DNA of 16,469 bases, taken from Muribaculaceae bacterium. Lineage in GTDB: Bacteria; Bacteroidota; Bacteroidia; Bacteroidales; Muribaculaceae. The notes under the pieces are model-generated. The model did no database searches and had not been told where the DNA came from. It saw nothing but the letters and a program-made list of their open reading frames with translations. The stretch lies in contig JAHHQT010000039.1 of NCBI GenBank assembly GCA_020026215.1, positions 1-16,469 of the forward strand, written 5' to 3'. Below are positions 7,988 through 15,376 of the stretch, piece by piece (position 1 is the stretch's first letter; each line of letters opens with the position of its first letter). The position numbers and the translations under genes were made by a program.

Positions 7988-9088
7988 ATGAAAAAAATTT
8001 ACTTTTTATCAATTGCGTTACTTATTGCTGGTATTTCATCAGTAAGTGCTAAATCTACACCATCAAAAAGATTACAATCCTCTCTGGAGAAACCAATCGT
8101 TCTCCCAGCTACCAATGTAACAGAACACGGTTTTACTGCAAATTGGCAAGAGGTAAAAGGTACTGAAGCCTATTGTGTTTTTGTATATACAGAACATCAG
8201 GCTACAAAAGCAGAAAAGTTCTACCTTATTAAAGAAGATTTCGACTTAATTGATTTCGGAACAATCGAGAATCCTGTTTGGGGAGAAGAGCTATATGAAA
8301 CACTAGACCCATATACCCTATTACCAAACTGGAGTGTATATGGATATACAAGTTATGCCCAAGGAATGATTGGAGGAGTGATTTATTCTCCATATTTTGA
8401 TGCTCGTAACAATGGCGGTAAATACGATGTTACTGTTACAGTATATGGACAATCAGGAGATGAGATATTTGTTCATACCGAAGGTTCTAAGGAAGAAGTA
8501 CAATCCTTTATTCTTAAACAAGCTGGTTTCACAACTGCTACACTATCGTTCTCAAACGGTGTACAAGATACTTATTTTCATATCAACAACACAAAGAGTA
8601 ACGATTTCTATATAGATGAAGCAAGCGTAAGCCAAGACTTAAAAGCTGGCGAAAAAGCATACGTACTTGTAGATTTGAATGAAGCTGTAATGGGAGAAAA
8701 TACATCTTGTAATTTTAAAAATTTGCGCTACGCTCCAAAAGCGACAAAAGTTTTCTATGATTTGTATGCCGTAGTTCGTGAATATAACGATCCTCAACAT
8801 CCTGACAGATACACTCAAGTTTACTCTCCTTTTTCTGATAAAATGGAAGTTAATTTAGGCAATGAAGGTGGTATTAATGAAATACAAGCTACTAATGACA
8901 AAGCATATAGTTCTTCGAATGGCATTGAACTGACTTTAACACAAAACAGAAACGTACAAGTTTATAATATTCTTGGACAACAACTTATAAATCAACATTT
9001 TGTGGCAGGAAGCCATAAAATTTCAATCGAAAAAGGTATTTATATCGTTTATATTGATGGAATGACTCAGAAATTAATAATTAAATAA
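7988..9088 (+). CDS. Secreted FN3/jelly-roll protein with T9SS-like C-terminal domain
   Basis: A 366-residue exported protein of unknown function. Residues 1-21 are a signal peptide (ends SSVSA). Residues 36-68 begin a fibronectin type III domain (ATNVTEHGFTANW, then the AYCVFVY strand). This appears interrupted by a beta-rich insert at ~82-215 (EDFDL, VIYSPYFDARN, DFYIDEASV) like the choice-of-anchor J jelly rolls. FN3-like strands seem to resume at ~222-290 (VFYDLYAVVREY, QVYSPFSDKMEV). After a Ser/Asn linker, residues ~312-366 are a C-terminal sorting-type domain (VQVYNILGQQL, AGSHKISIEKGIYIVYIDG, KLIIK). No enzyme motif is visible. The gene follows the barrel gene by 13 nt and precedes the GLUG gene by 10 nt. 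The FN3 and jelly-roll modules suggest binding of glycan or protein at the surface; that is inference. Confidence 0.75.
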   Translation: MKKIYFLSIALLIAGISSVSAKSTPSKRLQSSLEKPIVLPATNVTEHGFTANWQEVKGTEAYCVFVYTEHQATKAEKFYLIKEDFDLIDFGTIENPVWGEELYETLDPYTLLPNWSVYGYTSYAQGMIGGVIYSPYFDARNNGGKYDVTVTVYGQSGDEIFVHTEGSKEEVQSFILKQAGFTTATLSFSNGVQDTYFHINNTKSNDFYIDEASVSQDLKAGEKAYVLVDLNEAVMGENTSCNFKNLRYAPKATKVFYDLYAVVREYNDPQHPDRYTQVYSPFSDKMEVNLGNEGGINEIQATNDKAYSSSNGIELTLTQNRNVQVYNILGQQLINQHFVAGSHKISIEKGIYIVYIDGMTQKLIIK

Positions 9089-9098
9089 TTAATAAATT

Positions 9099-11204
9099 AT
9101 GAAACAAAAATTACTACAAATTTTAGCACTAAGCATAGTGCTATTCACCTCGGCTCAAGCGTTTGCCCAGAACACGGGAACACTTAGTTTAGGTTATGAT
9201 ACGCCAGACCAAAATGAAGCATGGGATGGCTTTAATATGCAAAATGCACCATTCATCTTCACTTACAATCATTCTGGTTCTCAAGTTATTTATCAACCGG
9301 AAGAACTTGCCGCAATGAAAGGACAACAAATCACCTCTCTTTCATTCAAATGTTTTTCAGAAAATTGTTATCTTTCTGAATACAAAAGCACAATGAAGAT
9401 TTATCTTCAAGAAATGGATGCTAAAGAATTCTATTATGACGAAGTCGGTGAATACTACGAATGGGTAAAATTTGATCAAAACAATGTAATCGCAACTAAA
9501 GAATTCACTGCTGATTTTCTATCAGCTGCAATAAATCTAGAAGATATTGAAATTACATTTGATTTATCAAAAAATCCTTATACATATACAGGTAAAACAC
9601 TTGTTATAACCGTAGTAAATGATGCACCCCGTAGCATTGACGGTAGCGAAGGTTCTGTCCGTTTTTACTGGATAGGTTATACAGGCAAAGAACATCCTTG
9701 GAGTTCTCTTGTTTTTGCAAGTGACAGTAAAGACTTCTTCACCAACCAAGCAAAAGACAATGCTGTCAAACCTCTTGACAATGAAGACAAGTGGAAAAAT
9801 GCTCCTGCTGTTAAATTCACTTATCAAAGTGCTAAAACAGGCCCATTTTCCGGAGGAGAAGGAACTGCAGAAAAACCATACCTAATCAGTTCTGTTGAAG
9901 ATTTGCAAGAAATGGATGTTCTTACTAACCAAGGTAAAACAAAGGGCGTACATTTCGAACTTACAAAGGATTTAACAGAGGTCCCATTTACAGGTGTTGT
10001 TGGTAGCGTTGATAACTTCTTTGGCAACTTTAATGGTAACAACCACTGCATTCTTCTTGACATCAACAAACCTGAAGCTCAATTTGTAGGTTTGTTCGGT
10101 TGTGTATTTGGAGGAACTATCAAGAATCTTCAAGTTAAAGGAAATGTTATTGGTAAAAGCCAAGTAGGTGGAGCAGTTGGTCAAGCATGTCAAAACGCTT
10201 ATCTTGAAAATATTGTCAACTATTGTAATGTCACAGGATATGCAAGCGTTGGAGGTGTTGCAGGTGAAGTTCTCACACAAGAGCCAAGCGCAGGATGTAT
10301 CGTTTCAAAATGTGCAAACTATGGTACAATCACAGGTAAATCTATGACAGGCGGTGTTATTGGCGGTTGTGGTCAACAAGTTGGAAATGATATCAAATTT
10401 ATTGCAAACTACGGTTACATTAATGGGAACTACAAGCCAGGCGGTCTAATTGGAAACGCTCGTGCATACGATAAAATATATTACGGGCTAAATGCAAGTG
10501 CTGCTTCTACAAACAAGGCCCAAGGTTGTATTGGCAATACTATTTCATCTACTATTGGCGATTTATACTATGACGCACAATACATCAATAATCCAAAAGC
10601 AAATCCATTGCAAGCTAAAAAAACTATTGATTTAATTGGCAATCGTCTAAAGAGCAGTGAAGCTAAAAATGGTTTCTCTGAAAAATATTGGTTATTTGCC
10701 GAGAACCTTTATCCTCGTTTGAGAATTAATGGTTTAGAAAACTCCGACATCTTCAAATTATATGCAACTCCTGTTCTTTTAGCTGCAGACAATACTCTTG
10801 ATAATATCACAACAGACTTCACTGTGGTTACGGAAAATGGAGTAACCTGGACTTCTAAAAATGGAAAAGTTTCTATTCTTGGAAATAAGGCATATCCAAT
10901 AGCACTTGGTGAAGATGTATTGGTTGCCACTCTTAATGGTATTTCTCGTGAATTGCCAATCAACGTTACCAAATTCAATGGTGTCGAAGATTTAATGAAT
11001 GAAAATATCAATACTGTAGCAACTGAACATAATGCAATCGTTCTTCATCTAACTGAAAAAGCATTTGTTCAAATTGTCAATATTGCCGGACAAACAGTAG
11101 CTAACGGTTACTTCACAGAAGGCATGCACAACATTCAAGTAAATGCTGGTATTTACATTGCAAAAGTTGGAAACGAAACTTTCAAAGTTTGCGTTATTGA
11201 CTAA
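9099..11204 (+). CDS. Secreted GLUG-repeat adhesin-like protein with T9SS-like C-terminal domain
   Basis: A 701-residue exported protein, last in the operon. Residues 1-23 are a signal peptide (ends AQAFA). Residues ~27-245 form a beta-rich domain (GQQITSLSFKCF, MKIYLQEMD, FYWIGYTG). A linker FSGGEGTAEKPYLISSVEDL (from ~residue 250) is the typical lead-in to GLUG regions. Residues ~328-455 hold repeats of the GLUG type, marked by VGLFG, VGGAVG, VGGVAG, TGGVIG and PGGLIG, each followed by an N-Y or N-L strand. This predicts a beta-helix or solenoid. The region has many Cys residues. Residues ~645-701 match the C-terminal domain of the preceding protein (VQIVNIAGQTVANGYF, AGIYIAKVG). GLUG solenoids are found in surface adhesins and immunoglobulin-A-peptidase-like proteins; no protease motif is seen here. 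A strong terminator follows 18 nt after the stop. Confidence 0.8.
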   Translation: MKQKLLQILALSIVLFTSAQAFAQNTGTLSLGYDTPDQNEAWDGFNMQNAPFIFTYNHSGSQVIYQPEELAAMKGQQITSLSFKCFSENCYLSEYKSTMKIYLQEMDAKEFYYDEVGEYYEWVKFDQNNVIATKEFTADFLSAAINLEDIEITFDLSKNPYTYTGKTLVITVVNDAPRSIDGSEGSVRFYWIGYTGKEHPWSSLVFASDSKDFFTNQAKDNAVKPLDNEDKWKNAPAVKFTYQSAKTGPFSGGEGTAEKPYLISSVEDLQEMDVLTNQGKTKGVHFELTKDLTEVPFTGVVGSVDNFFGNFNGNNHCILLDINKPEAQFVGLFGCVFGGTIKNLQVKGNVIGKSQVGGAVGQACQNAYLENIVNYCNVTGYASVGGVAGEVLTQEPSAGCIVSKCANYGTITGKSMTGGVIGGCGQQVGNDIKFIANYGYINGNYKPGGLIGNARAYDKIYYGLNASAASTNKAQGCIGNTISSTIGDLYYDAQYINNPKANPLQAKKTIDLIGNRLKSSEAKNGFSEKYWLFAENLYPRLRINGLENSDIFKLYATPVLLAADNTLDNITTDFTVVTENGVTWTSKNGKVSILGNKAYPIALGEDVLVATLNGISRELPINVTKFNGVEDLMNENINTVATEHNAIVLHLTEKAFVQIVNIAGQTVANGYFTEGMHNIQVNAGIYIAKVGNETFKVCVID
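10081..10470 (+). repeat. GLUG-type repeat region within the adhesin-like gene
   Basis: Four to five degenerate protein repeats of roughly 25-40 residues, each built on a (V/T/P)GG-x-(V/I/A)-G core followed by an Asn-Tyr or Asn-Leu strand. The units have diverged at DNA level, so they are not likely to recombine readily. Confidence 0.6.
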
Positions 11205-11222
11205 AAATAAAATTATATAACT

Positions 11223-11257
11223 AAAAAAGCCGTTGATGGAAAATCAACGGCTTTTTT
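11223..11257. terminator. Bidirectional intrinsic terminator between convergent operons
   Basis: A perfect 15-bp inverted repeat, AAAAAAGCCGTTGAT (11223-11237) and ATCAACGGCTTTTTT (11243-11257), with loop GGAAA. The T tract on one side and A tract on the other let it stop transcription from the surface-protein operon (plus) and from the radical SAM gene (minus), whose stop codon is 19 nt away. Confidence 0.92.
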
Positions 11258-11275
11258 GTTTTCTGATTATAAACT

Positions 11276-11959
11276 TTATCCTACTCCTAAGTCTGTGTTA
11301 TTCAATAATACTTCTATATGCCTGTCTTCTTTGATTTGGGGATAAATTTCCTTCTCAAACCATAAAGCCAGTTCTTCGTCCCGTTCCATTGCCGTTCCAT
11401 TATTACAAAATAAATTCACGCTAAAATATTCAAAATACTGACGTGCTATTTGAATATCTCTTACGATACGTTCCTTACTCTCCCCTTTCGTGCAACACAA
11501 CAAGCATACACCTTGAAAATAACGGGCAACATCCTCTGGGGTAACATTAGTTCCGATTCCCTTATTCCAAATTCTACGTTGTTCCGCATCAAAACTCTCA
11601 ATTCCACAACGGAACTTTACAGTAACACCGGGGAAACGTTCTGCGAACTTTCTTAACTGCTTTCTATATAAATAATGGGCCTCAAACCAAAGCGTGTGAA
11701 TATTTTTAGCTTTGACAATTTCAGCAATCAATTGTAATGTATCTTCGTCCAATTCCATAGCAGAACCGGAATTAATCACATCCAGTACCCCATAACAACC
11801 GGTAACTTTCTGTAAGACCTCTTTGTTTACAGGAAAAGGATTATTATTCTTGTCATGGTAATAATCACAAAATACACATTTAGCCCAACAACAGCCTGTC
11901 CCTTGCAGTAAAACAAATTCGCGAGGCATGTGACTATCTATAATTGCATATCTATCCAT
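11276..11959 (-). CDS. Radical SAM protein, candidate queuosine-salvage (QueL-like) enzyme
   Basis: A 227-residue cytoplasmic radical S-adenosylmethionine enzyme. The 4Fe-4S motif CxxxCxxC is at Cys24, Cys28 and Cys31 (GCCWAKCVFCDYY), with an additional Cys23 before it. The glycine-bearing stretch DVINSGSAMELDEDTL follows, then WFEAHYLY, KFRCGIESFD and FSVNLFCNNGTAM, which fit a shortened TIM-barrel core. There is no C-terminal accessory cluster domain, and the protein is small for the superfamily. Its ATG overlaps the stop codon of the upstream YhhQ/Vut_1 transporter gene by one base (TAATG), implying translational coupling. Radical SAM queuine lyase (QueL), known from Clostridioides difficile, releases queuine from queuosine 5'-phosphate, and YhhQ proteins import queuosine precursors. 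The pairing makes a QueL-like role plausible, but I cannot align to QueL here. The radical SAM assignment is certain; the substrate is inference. Confidence 0.75.
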   Translation of the reverse strand: MDRYAIIDSHMPREFVLLQGTGCCWAKCVFCDYYHDKNNNPFPVNKEVLQKVTGCYGVLDVINSGSAMELDEDTLQLIAEIVKAKNIHTLWFEAHYLYRKQLRKFAERFPGVTVKFRCGIESFDAEQRRIWNKGIGTNVTPEDVARYFQGVCLLCCTKGESKERIVRDIQIARQYFEYFSVNLFCNNGTAMERDEELALWFEKEIYPQIKEDRHIEVLLNNTDLGVG

Positions 11960-12633
11960 TATCGGTGAAGTCTAACAAATTTACGAATATAGTGAACTGC
12001 AGCATAAGCCATAGGTGTCCCGAAAGTCGCTTCAATCAACATTTTTGAACAATATTGTAGTGTCATCATCAACAACAGTTCTCTGACAGAAACAACACCT
12101 ACAAAAGCGATTAGGACAAAAGGCAAAGTATCAAAAACATATCCAATGGCTGAACTGCCAATCGTGCGCACCCACATCTTGCGTCCTTTCATTCTAATTT
12201 TGATTTTCTCCATAACCCAGGCATTGGACAATTCCCCAAACAGAAATCCGGCCAATGAAGCTATAACGATGCGAGGAACGTAGGTAAATATGTGATTGTA
12301 TGCTCCTGATGTTTCCGCCAAATGTTCCGGTGAAGGCAACCATACACCAATTTGAGTACAGACAACCATAATTATATTGCAAATAAATGTAATGATAATA
12401 ATACGTTTGGATATACGAAAGCCCCATATCTCTGTAATCACATCACCCAACATATAGGCAAAAGGGAAAGTTATTGTACCGGCATCAAAATAAAAGAGAT
12501 CAAATAATCCAATCACTTTTACTGCCATTACATTAGAAATTAGATATAACGTTACGAATAGAGCCGTAACAACCATTAGCGACAGATTCTCGCTTTCTCG
12601 GTTTTTGAAAGGGTTTTCCGATACCTTATCCAT
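11959..12633 (-). CDS. yhhQ: Queuosine precursor transporter, YhhQ/Vut_1 family
   Basis: A 224-residue inner-membrane protein with about six hydrophobic segments, the usual size and topology for the YhhQ (Vut_1, COG1738) family. E. coli YhhQ imports the queuosine precursors preQ0 and preQ1. Family features seen here are SNVMAVKVIGLF at the first membrane segment, the segment FDAGTITFPFAYMLGDVITE with its conserved Gly-Asp and Thr-Glu, a following EIWGFRISKR loop, FGELSNAWVMEKIK, and the last helices FGTPMAYAAVHYI. The ATG at 12633 lies 10-15 nt after a probable start site within an inverted repeat. It is the first gene of a two-gene operon with the radical SAM gene, whose start overlaps its stop. 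Some family members in gut bacteria are thought to take up queuine or queuosine rather than preQ bases, which would suit a salvage lyase partner. Precursor specificity cannot be read from the sequence. Confidence 0.85.
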   Translation of the reverse strand: MDKVSENPFKNRESENLSLMVVTALFVTLYLISNVMAVKVIGLFDLFYFDAGTITFPFAYMLGDVITEIWGFRISKRIIIITFICNIIMVVCTQIGVWLPSPEHLAETSGAYNHIFTYVPRIVIASLAGFLFGELSNAWVMEKIKIRMKGRKMWVRTIGSSAIGYVFDTLPFVLIAFVGVVSVRELLLMMTLQYCSKMLIEATFGTPMAYAAVHYIRKFVRLHR

Positions 12634-12642
12634 AATAAAAAG

Positions 12643-12680
12643 TTTAGTGACTGCAAAGTTAATACAAAGCAGTCACTAAA
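12643..12680. repeat. Perfect 12-bp inverted repeat at the yhhQ promoter
   Basis: Arms TTTAGTGACTGC (12643-12654) and GCAGTCACTAAA (12669-12680) are exact reverse complements, 14 nt apart. The repeat brackets the -7 box of the yhhQ promoter, as an operator would. Read on the minus strand it is also a 12-bp hairpin followed by CTTTTT, so it could act as a second terminator for transcripts arriving from the epimerase gene. Confidence 0.75.
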
Positions 12681-12685
12681 TCAAT
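12654..12685 (-). promoter_or_regulatory. Candidate promoter of the yhhQ-radical SAM pair
   Basis: On the minus strand the -7 box TAACTTTG (12661-12654) matches TAnnTTTG exactly. A -33 box ATTG (12685-12682, 3 of 4) lies 20 bases upstream. The start site would be near 12647, leaving a leader of only about 14 nt. That is too short for a riboswitch, so control is more likely through a protein binding the surrounding inverted repeat. Confidence 0.55.
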
Positions 12686-12692
12686 ATTGAAT

Positions 12693-12726
12693 AAAAAAGA
12701 GGCCTCTTTTACCAAGAGGTCTCTTT
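12693..12726 (-). terminator. Intrinsic terminator after the epimerase gene
   Basis: On the minus strand AAAGAGACCTCTT (12726-12714) pairs with AAGAGGCCTCTTT (12708-12696) over 12 of 13 positions, with one A-C mismatch, loop GGTAA, and a run of six T residues. It lies 11 nt past the epimerase stop and closes the carbohydrate operon. Confidence 0.85.
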
Positions 12727-12737
12727 AATTTTATGTA

Positions 12738-13904
12738 TTATTTCAATTTTTCAAGAATTTGCCAACATTGGTACAAACCTCTTGGTACGTGGAAACATCC
12801 TTTCCATTTACCGCCCTTCAATGGAAGCAAGACTTCACCGCGACGGTTCAAATAACCATACCATTCAGGATATTCTTGATCCTTGAAGTGTGACCATGTA
12901 TAATTGTGAATCTTTTCAAACCATTCAAGACATTTCTTATCACCTGTCAATTGATAACCCTTAAGAGTAGAAATCATTGATTCAATGTGCACCCACCAAA
13001 GTTTTTGATCCCATTCAAGTTGTTGTGGAGGGAATCCATTTCTATCCATGAAATAATAAATTCCATCATATTCTTTATCCCAACCAAATTCAAGCATCTT
13101 TAATGTAGTATTCTTGGCTTTTTCAATCAATTCAGGACGATTTAGACGCTTGCCCAAATCCATAATAAACCACATGGCTTCAATGGCATGTCCCGGTGTT
13201 ACTTGTCGTCCTTCAAAACAATCAGCCAAAGTATTGTCAGCATTAACATTTTCTACAATCAAACCGCCTAATTCAGGACGCAAGAAAACATCCATTACTT
13301 CTGAAATACAAGTATCCATAGTCTTGACAAGGAAATCTTCGTCCAACAAGTGTTCAATTTCCAAAGCCAAATTACAAAGAATCATAGGCAATGCAAAACC
13401 TTTTAGATTTCTTGTACCAGGATGTAGCTTGTTCCATTTTCCTTTTGGATTGTCAACCTTTGACAAAATAATATCAAATGTTTTCTTAGCTATTTCAGCG
13501 TATTCCTGGTTTCCTGTAGCCTTGCTCAATTGACCGAAAGCCATTGTCGCAAAAGTGTATGAGAAAATATTGTATGGGTCAACCAATGGATTTCCTTTTC
13601 TGTCTAGAGAAAAATACCAATTGTAATTACCGTCATGACCATATTTCTTTAGAAATTCGCCACCTTGGATGGCACAATCCAACCATTCTTGGCGTTTCTC
13701 CACATTATTGTAAAGCATAGAGAACAACCATACTTCACGACCTTGCAACCAAATGAATTTATCAGTATCAAATACTTTACCATCACGGCACAAGCATGTA
13801 AAATATCCGCCAAATTCTTTATCTTGGGAATAATTCAACCAAAAAGGCAATACATTATCGAAAAGTTCGCTTTTGTATTGTTTTGCTAATTCTTTAAAAT
13901 CCAT
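12738..13904 (-). CDS. N-acylglucosamine 2-epimerase (AGE/RnBP family)
   Basis: A 388-residue cytoplasmic (alpha/alpha)6-barrel enzyme that probably interconverts N-acetylglucosamine and N-acetylmannosamine. It resembles mammalian renin-binding protein along its whole length: FWLNYSQDKEFGGYFTCL, KFIWLQGREVW, LIVENV, GRQVTPGHAIEAMWF, FPPQQLEWDQKLWW and YPEWYGYLNRRGEV with KGGKWKGCFHVPRGLYQC. His239 (in TPGHAIEA) and His372 (in CFHVPR) sit where the two catalytic histidines of AGE enzymes are placed, and Arg57 (WLQGR) and His306 (WWVHIES) are also kept. The length is standard. Bacteroides fragilis uses an RnBP-type epimerase in sialic acid use, but no lyase is seen here, so nanE is not assigned. 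Cellobiose 2-epimerase is a related alternative that I judge less likely from these motifs. The gene is last in its operon, 32 nt behind the sugar porter gene, and is followed by a terminator. Confidence 0.88.
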   Translation of the reverse strand: MDFKELAKQYKSELFDNVLPFWLNYSQDKEFGGYFTCLCRDGKVFDTDKFIWLQGREVWLFSMLYNNVEKRQEWLDCAIQGGEFLKKYGHDGNYNWYFSLDRKGNPLVDPYNIFSYTFATMAFGQLSKATGNQEYAEIAKKTFDIILSKVDNPKGKWNKLHPGTRNLKGFALPMILCNLALEIEHLLDEDFLVKTMDTCISEVMDVFLRPELGGLIVENVNADNTLADCFEGRQVTPGHAIEAMWFIMDLGKRLNRPELIEKAKNTTLKMLEFGWDKEYDGIYYFMDRNGFPPQQLEWDQKLWWVHIESMISTLKGYQLTGDKKCLEWFEKIHNYTWSHFKDQEYPEWYGYLNRRGEVLLPLKGGKWKGCFHVPRGLYQCWQILEKLK

Positions 13905-13936
13905 AATTTTAATGTTTTATGTTTTTATATATCTGC

Positions 13937-15337
13937 TTATTTTTTCACCCAATAACGTTCAATTTCTTCAAGAGACTTACCTGTTGTTTCAGGTATCAAT
14001 TTCCATACAATCAAAATGTATGGTACACACATCACCGCAAACAAGATAAATGTTCCGGCAGGAGTCAAGTTTTCCAACAAGTATGGTGTTAATTGACCAA
14101 TCAAATAAGTTCCAATCCAAAGAGCCAATCCTGCTATAGACATGGCCAAACCACGCACTTTTGTAGGATACATTTCTGAAAGCAATACAAAGATTACAGC
14201 ACAAATTGAAACTGCACAACAGAATACATAAAACAAGAAGAAGGCCAACAAGAACAAACTTGATATACCCCATGCTTCTCCAAATGTAAAGTATGCTGCA
14301 ATCAGAATCAATGATATAATCATACCGGAGACGCCATAATAAACCAATTTCTTTCGGCCGACCTTGTCTATAATCACTAACGCCAAGACTGTAGTCAATA
14401 CATTGACCAAGCCCACCATAACTTGATACAATAATGAGTCACTTCCGGAAAGTCCAGCTTTCTCAAAGATTGACGGGCCGTAATACAACACTGCATTTAC
14501 ACCCATAAATTGCCCCAAGATAGCAATACTTGCTCCAATCAAAACAGCTTTAAAGATTCCCGGTTTCAACAAGAATGCCCATTCTGATTTAGTTTCACTT
14601 GAAATAACTGATTTTGTCTCATTCAATTGTGAAACAGCTTCTTTAGTAGAGACATATATGCGTTCCAAAATATTTGTAGCACGAGTTTCTCTTCCCTTTA
14701 AAATCAACCAACGTGGACTTTCCGGGATAAAGAAAATAATGAAGAAGAACAATAGTGCAGGAATTGTTTCCATCCCCAACATACCGCGCCATACTTCATC
14801 AATGAAAATCAAATGCATCCAACCACTGCCTTCTTCTGTTGAAGCCAATGAAATATCAAGCAATCTATAGTTAACCAAATATGCGCCCAGAAATCCTACT
14901 GTTACTGCCAATTGATATAAGGAAACCAAACGTCCACGATATTGGGCTACGGCGACCTCTGAAATATAAAGAGGAGATACAATGGAAACGACACCAATAC
15001 CCATACCTCCAATAATTCTATAAATAACCAATTGGTCAAAGTTAGCACAAATAGCACATCCTATAGCCGAAACAGAAAAGAGAATGGCTGAAAGAATCAT
15101 TGTATTCTTACGGCCAAGCTTGTCACTCAAAATACCAGCAAAAAGGACACCAACAATAGAACCAACCAAAGCACAACCGACATACCAGCCCTGCTCTATT
15201 GTATTAAGTTCAAATTGTGTTGCTACATCTGCAATTGTTCCCGAGATTACGGCTGTATCATATCCAAATAAAAAACCTCCTAAGGCGGCTACGACTGATA
15301 GAAATATCATGTAACCGAAATTGAGAGTTGATTTCAT
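13937..15337 (-). CDS. Sugar porter family MFS transporter (XylE/GLUT-like)
   Basis: A 466-residue inner-membrane sugar:H+ symporter with 12 predicted membrane helices. Sugar-porter signatures occur in order: GGFLFGYDTAVISG in helix 1, DKLGRKNT in loop 2-3, YRGRLVSLYQLAVTVG in helix 5, PESPRWLILKGR at the start of the central loop, GQFMGVNAVLYYGPSIFEKAG in helix 7 (the QxxGxNxxxYY sugar site), DKVGRKKL in loop 8-9, EMYPTKVRG in loop 10-11, and PETTGKSLEEIE at the C-terminus. An extended segment between helices 5 and 6 (~STEEGSGWMHLIF) is XylE-like. The start is the ATG at 15337 (MKSTLNFGYMIFLSV). An in-frame TTG 11 codons upstream lies in the gap after the DUF4434 gene and adds only polar residues. 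It sits 39 nt after DUF4434 and 32 nt before the epimerase. The sugar is unknown; context suggests an aminosugar or a product released by the DUF4434 protein. Confidence 0.9.
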   Translation of the reverse strand: MKSTLNFGYMIFLSVVAALGGFLFGYDTAVISGTIADVATQFELNTIEQGWYVGCALVGSIVGVLFAGILSDKLGRKNTMILSAILFSVSAIGCAICANFDQLVIYRIIGGMGIGVVSIVSPLYISEVAVAQYRGRLVSLYQLAVTVGFLGAYLVNYRLLDISLASTEEGSGWMHLIFIDEVWRGMLGMETIPALLFFFIIFFIPESPRWLILKGRETRATNILERIYVSTKEAVSQLNETKSVISSETKSEWAFLLKPGIFKAVLIGASIAILGQFMGVNAVLYYGPSIFEKAGLSGSDSLLYQVMVGLVNVLTTVLALVIIDKVGRKKLVYYGVSGMIISLILIAAYFTFGEAWGISSLFLLAFFLFYVFCCAVSICAVIFVLLSEMYPTKVRGLAMSIAGLALWIGTYLIGQLTPYLLENLTPAGTFILFAVMCVPYILIVWKLIPETTGKSLEEIERYWVKK

Positions 15338-15376
15338 GTAAATTAATTTTTTGGTTTTAAGATAATTCAAAAAGAT

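Noticed and set aside
12634..12690. preQ1 riboswitch ahead of yhhQ
   Set aside because: The predicted start site leaves only about 14 nt of leader, and no preQ1 aptamer-like H-type pseudoknot pattern was seen.
12738..13904. Cellobiose or mannobiose 2-epimerase
   Set aside because: Same superfamily, but the motifs (TPGHAIEAMWF, LEWDQKLWW, KGCFHVPR) follow renin-binding protein more closely, and no mannanase or phosphorylase gene is nearby in the window.
13937..15337. NanT sialic acid transporter
   Set aside because: The signatures PESPRWL, QFMGVNAVLYY and PETTGKS place it in the sugar porter family rather than the sialate:H+ symporters.
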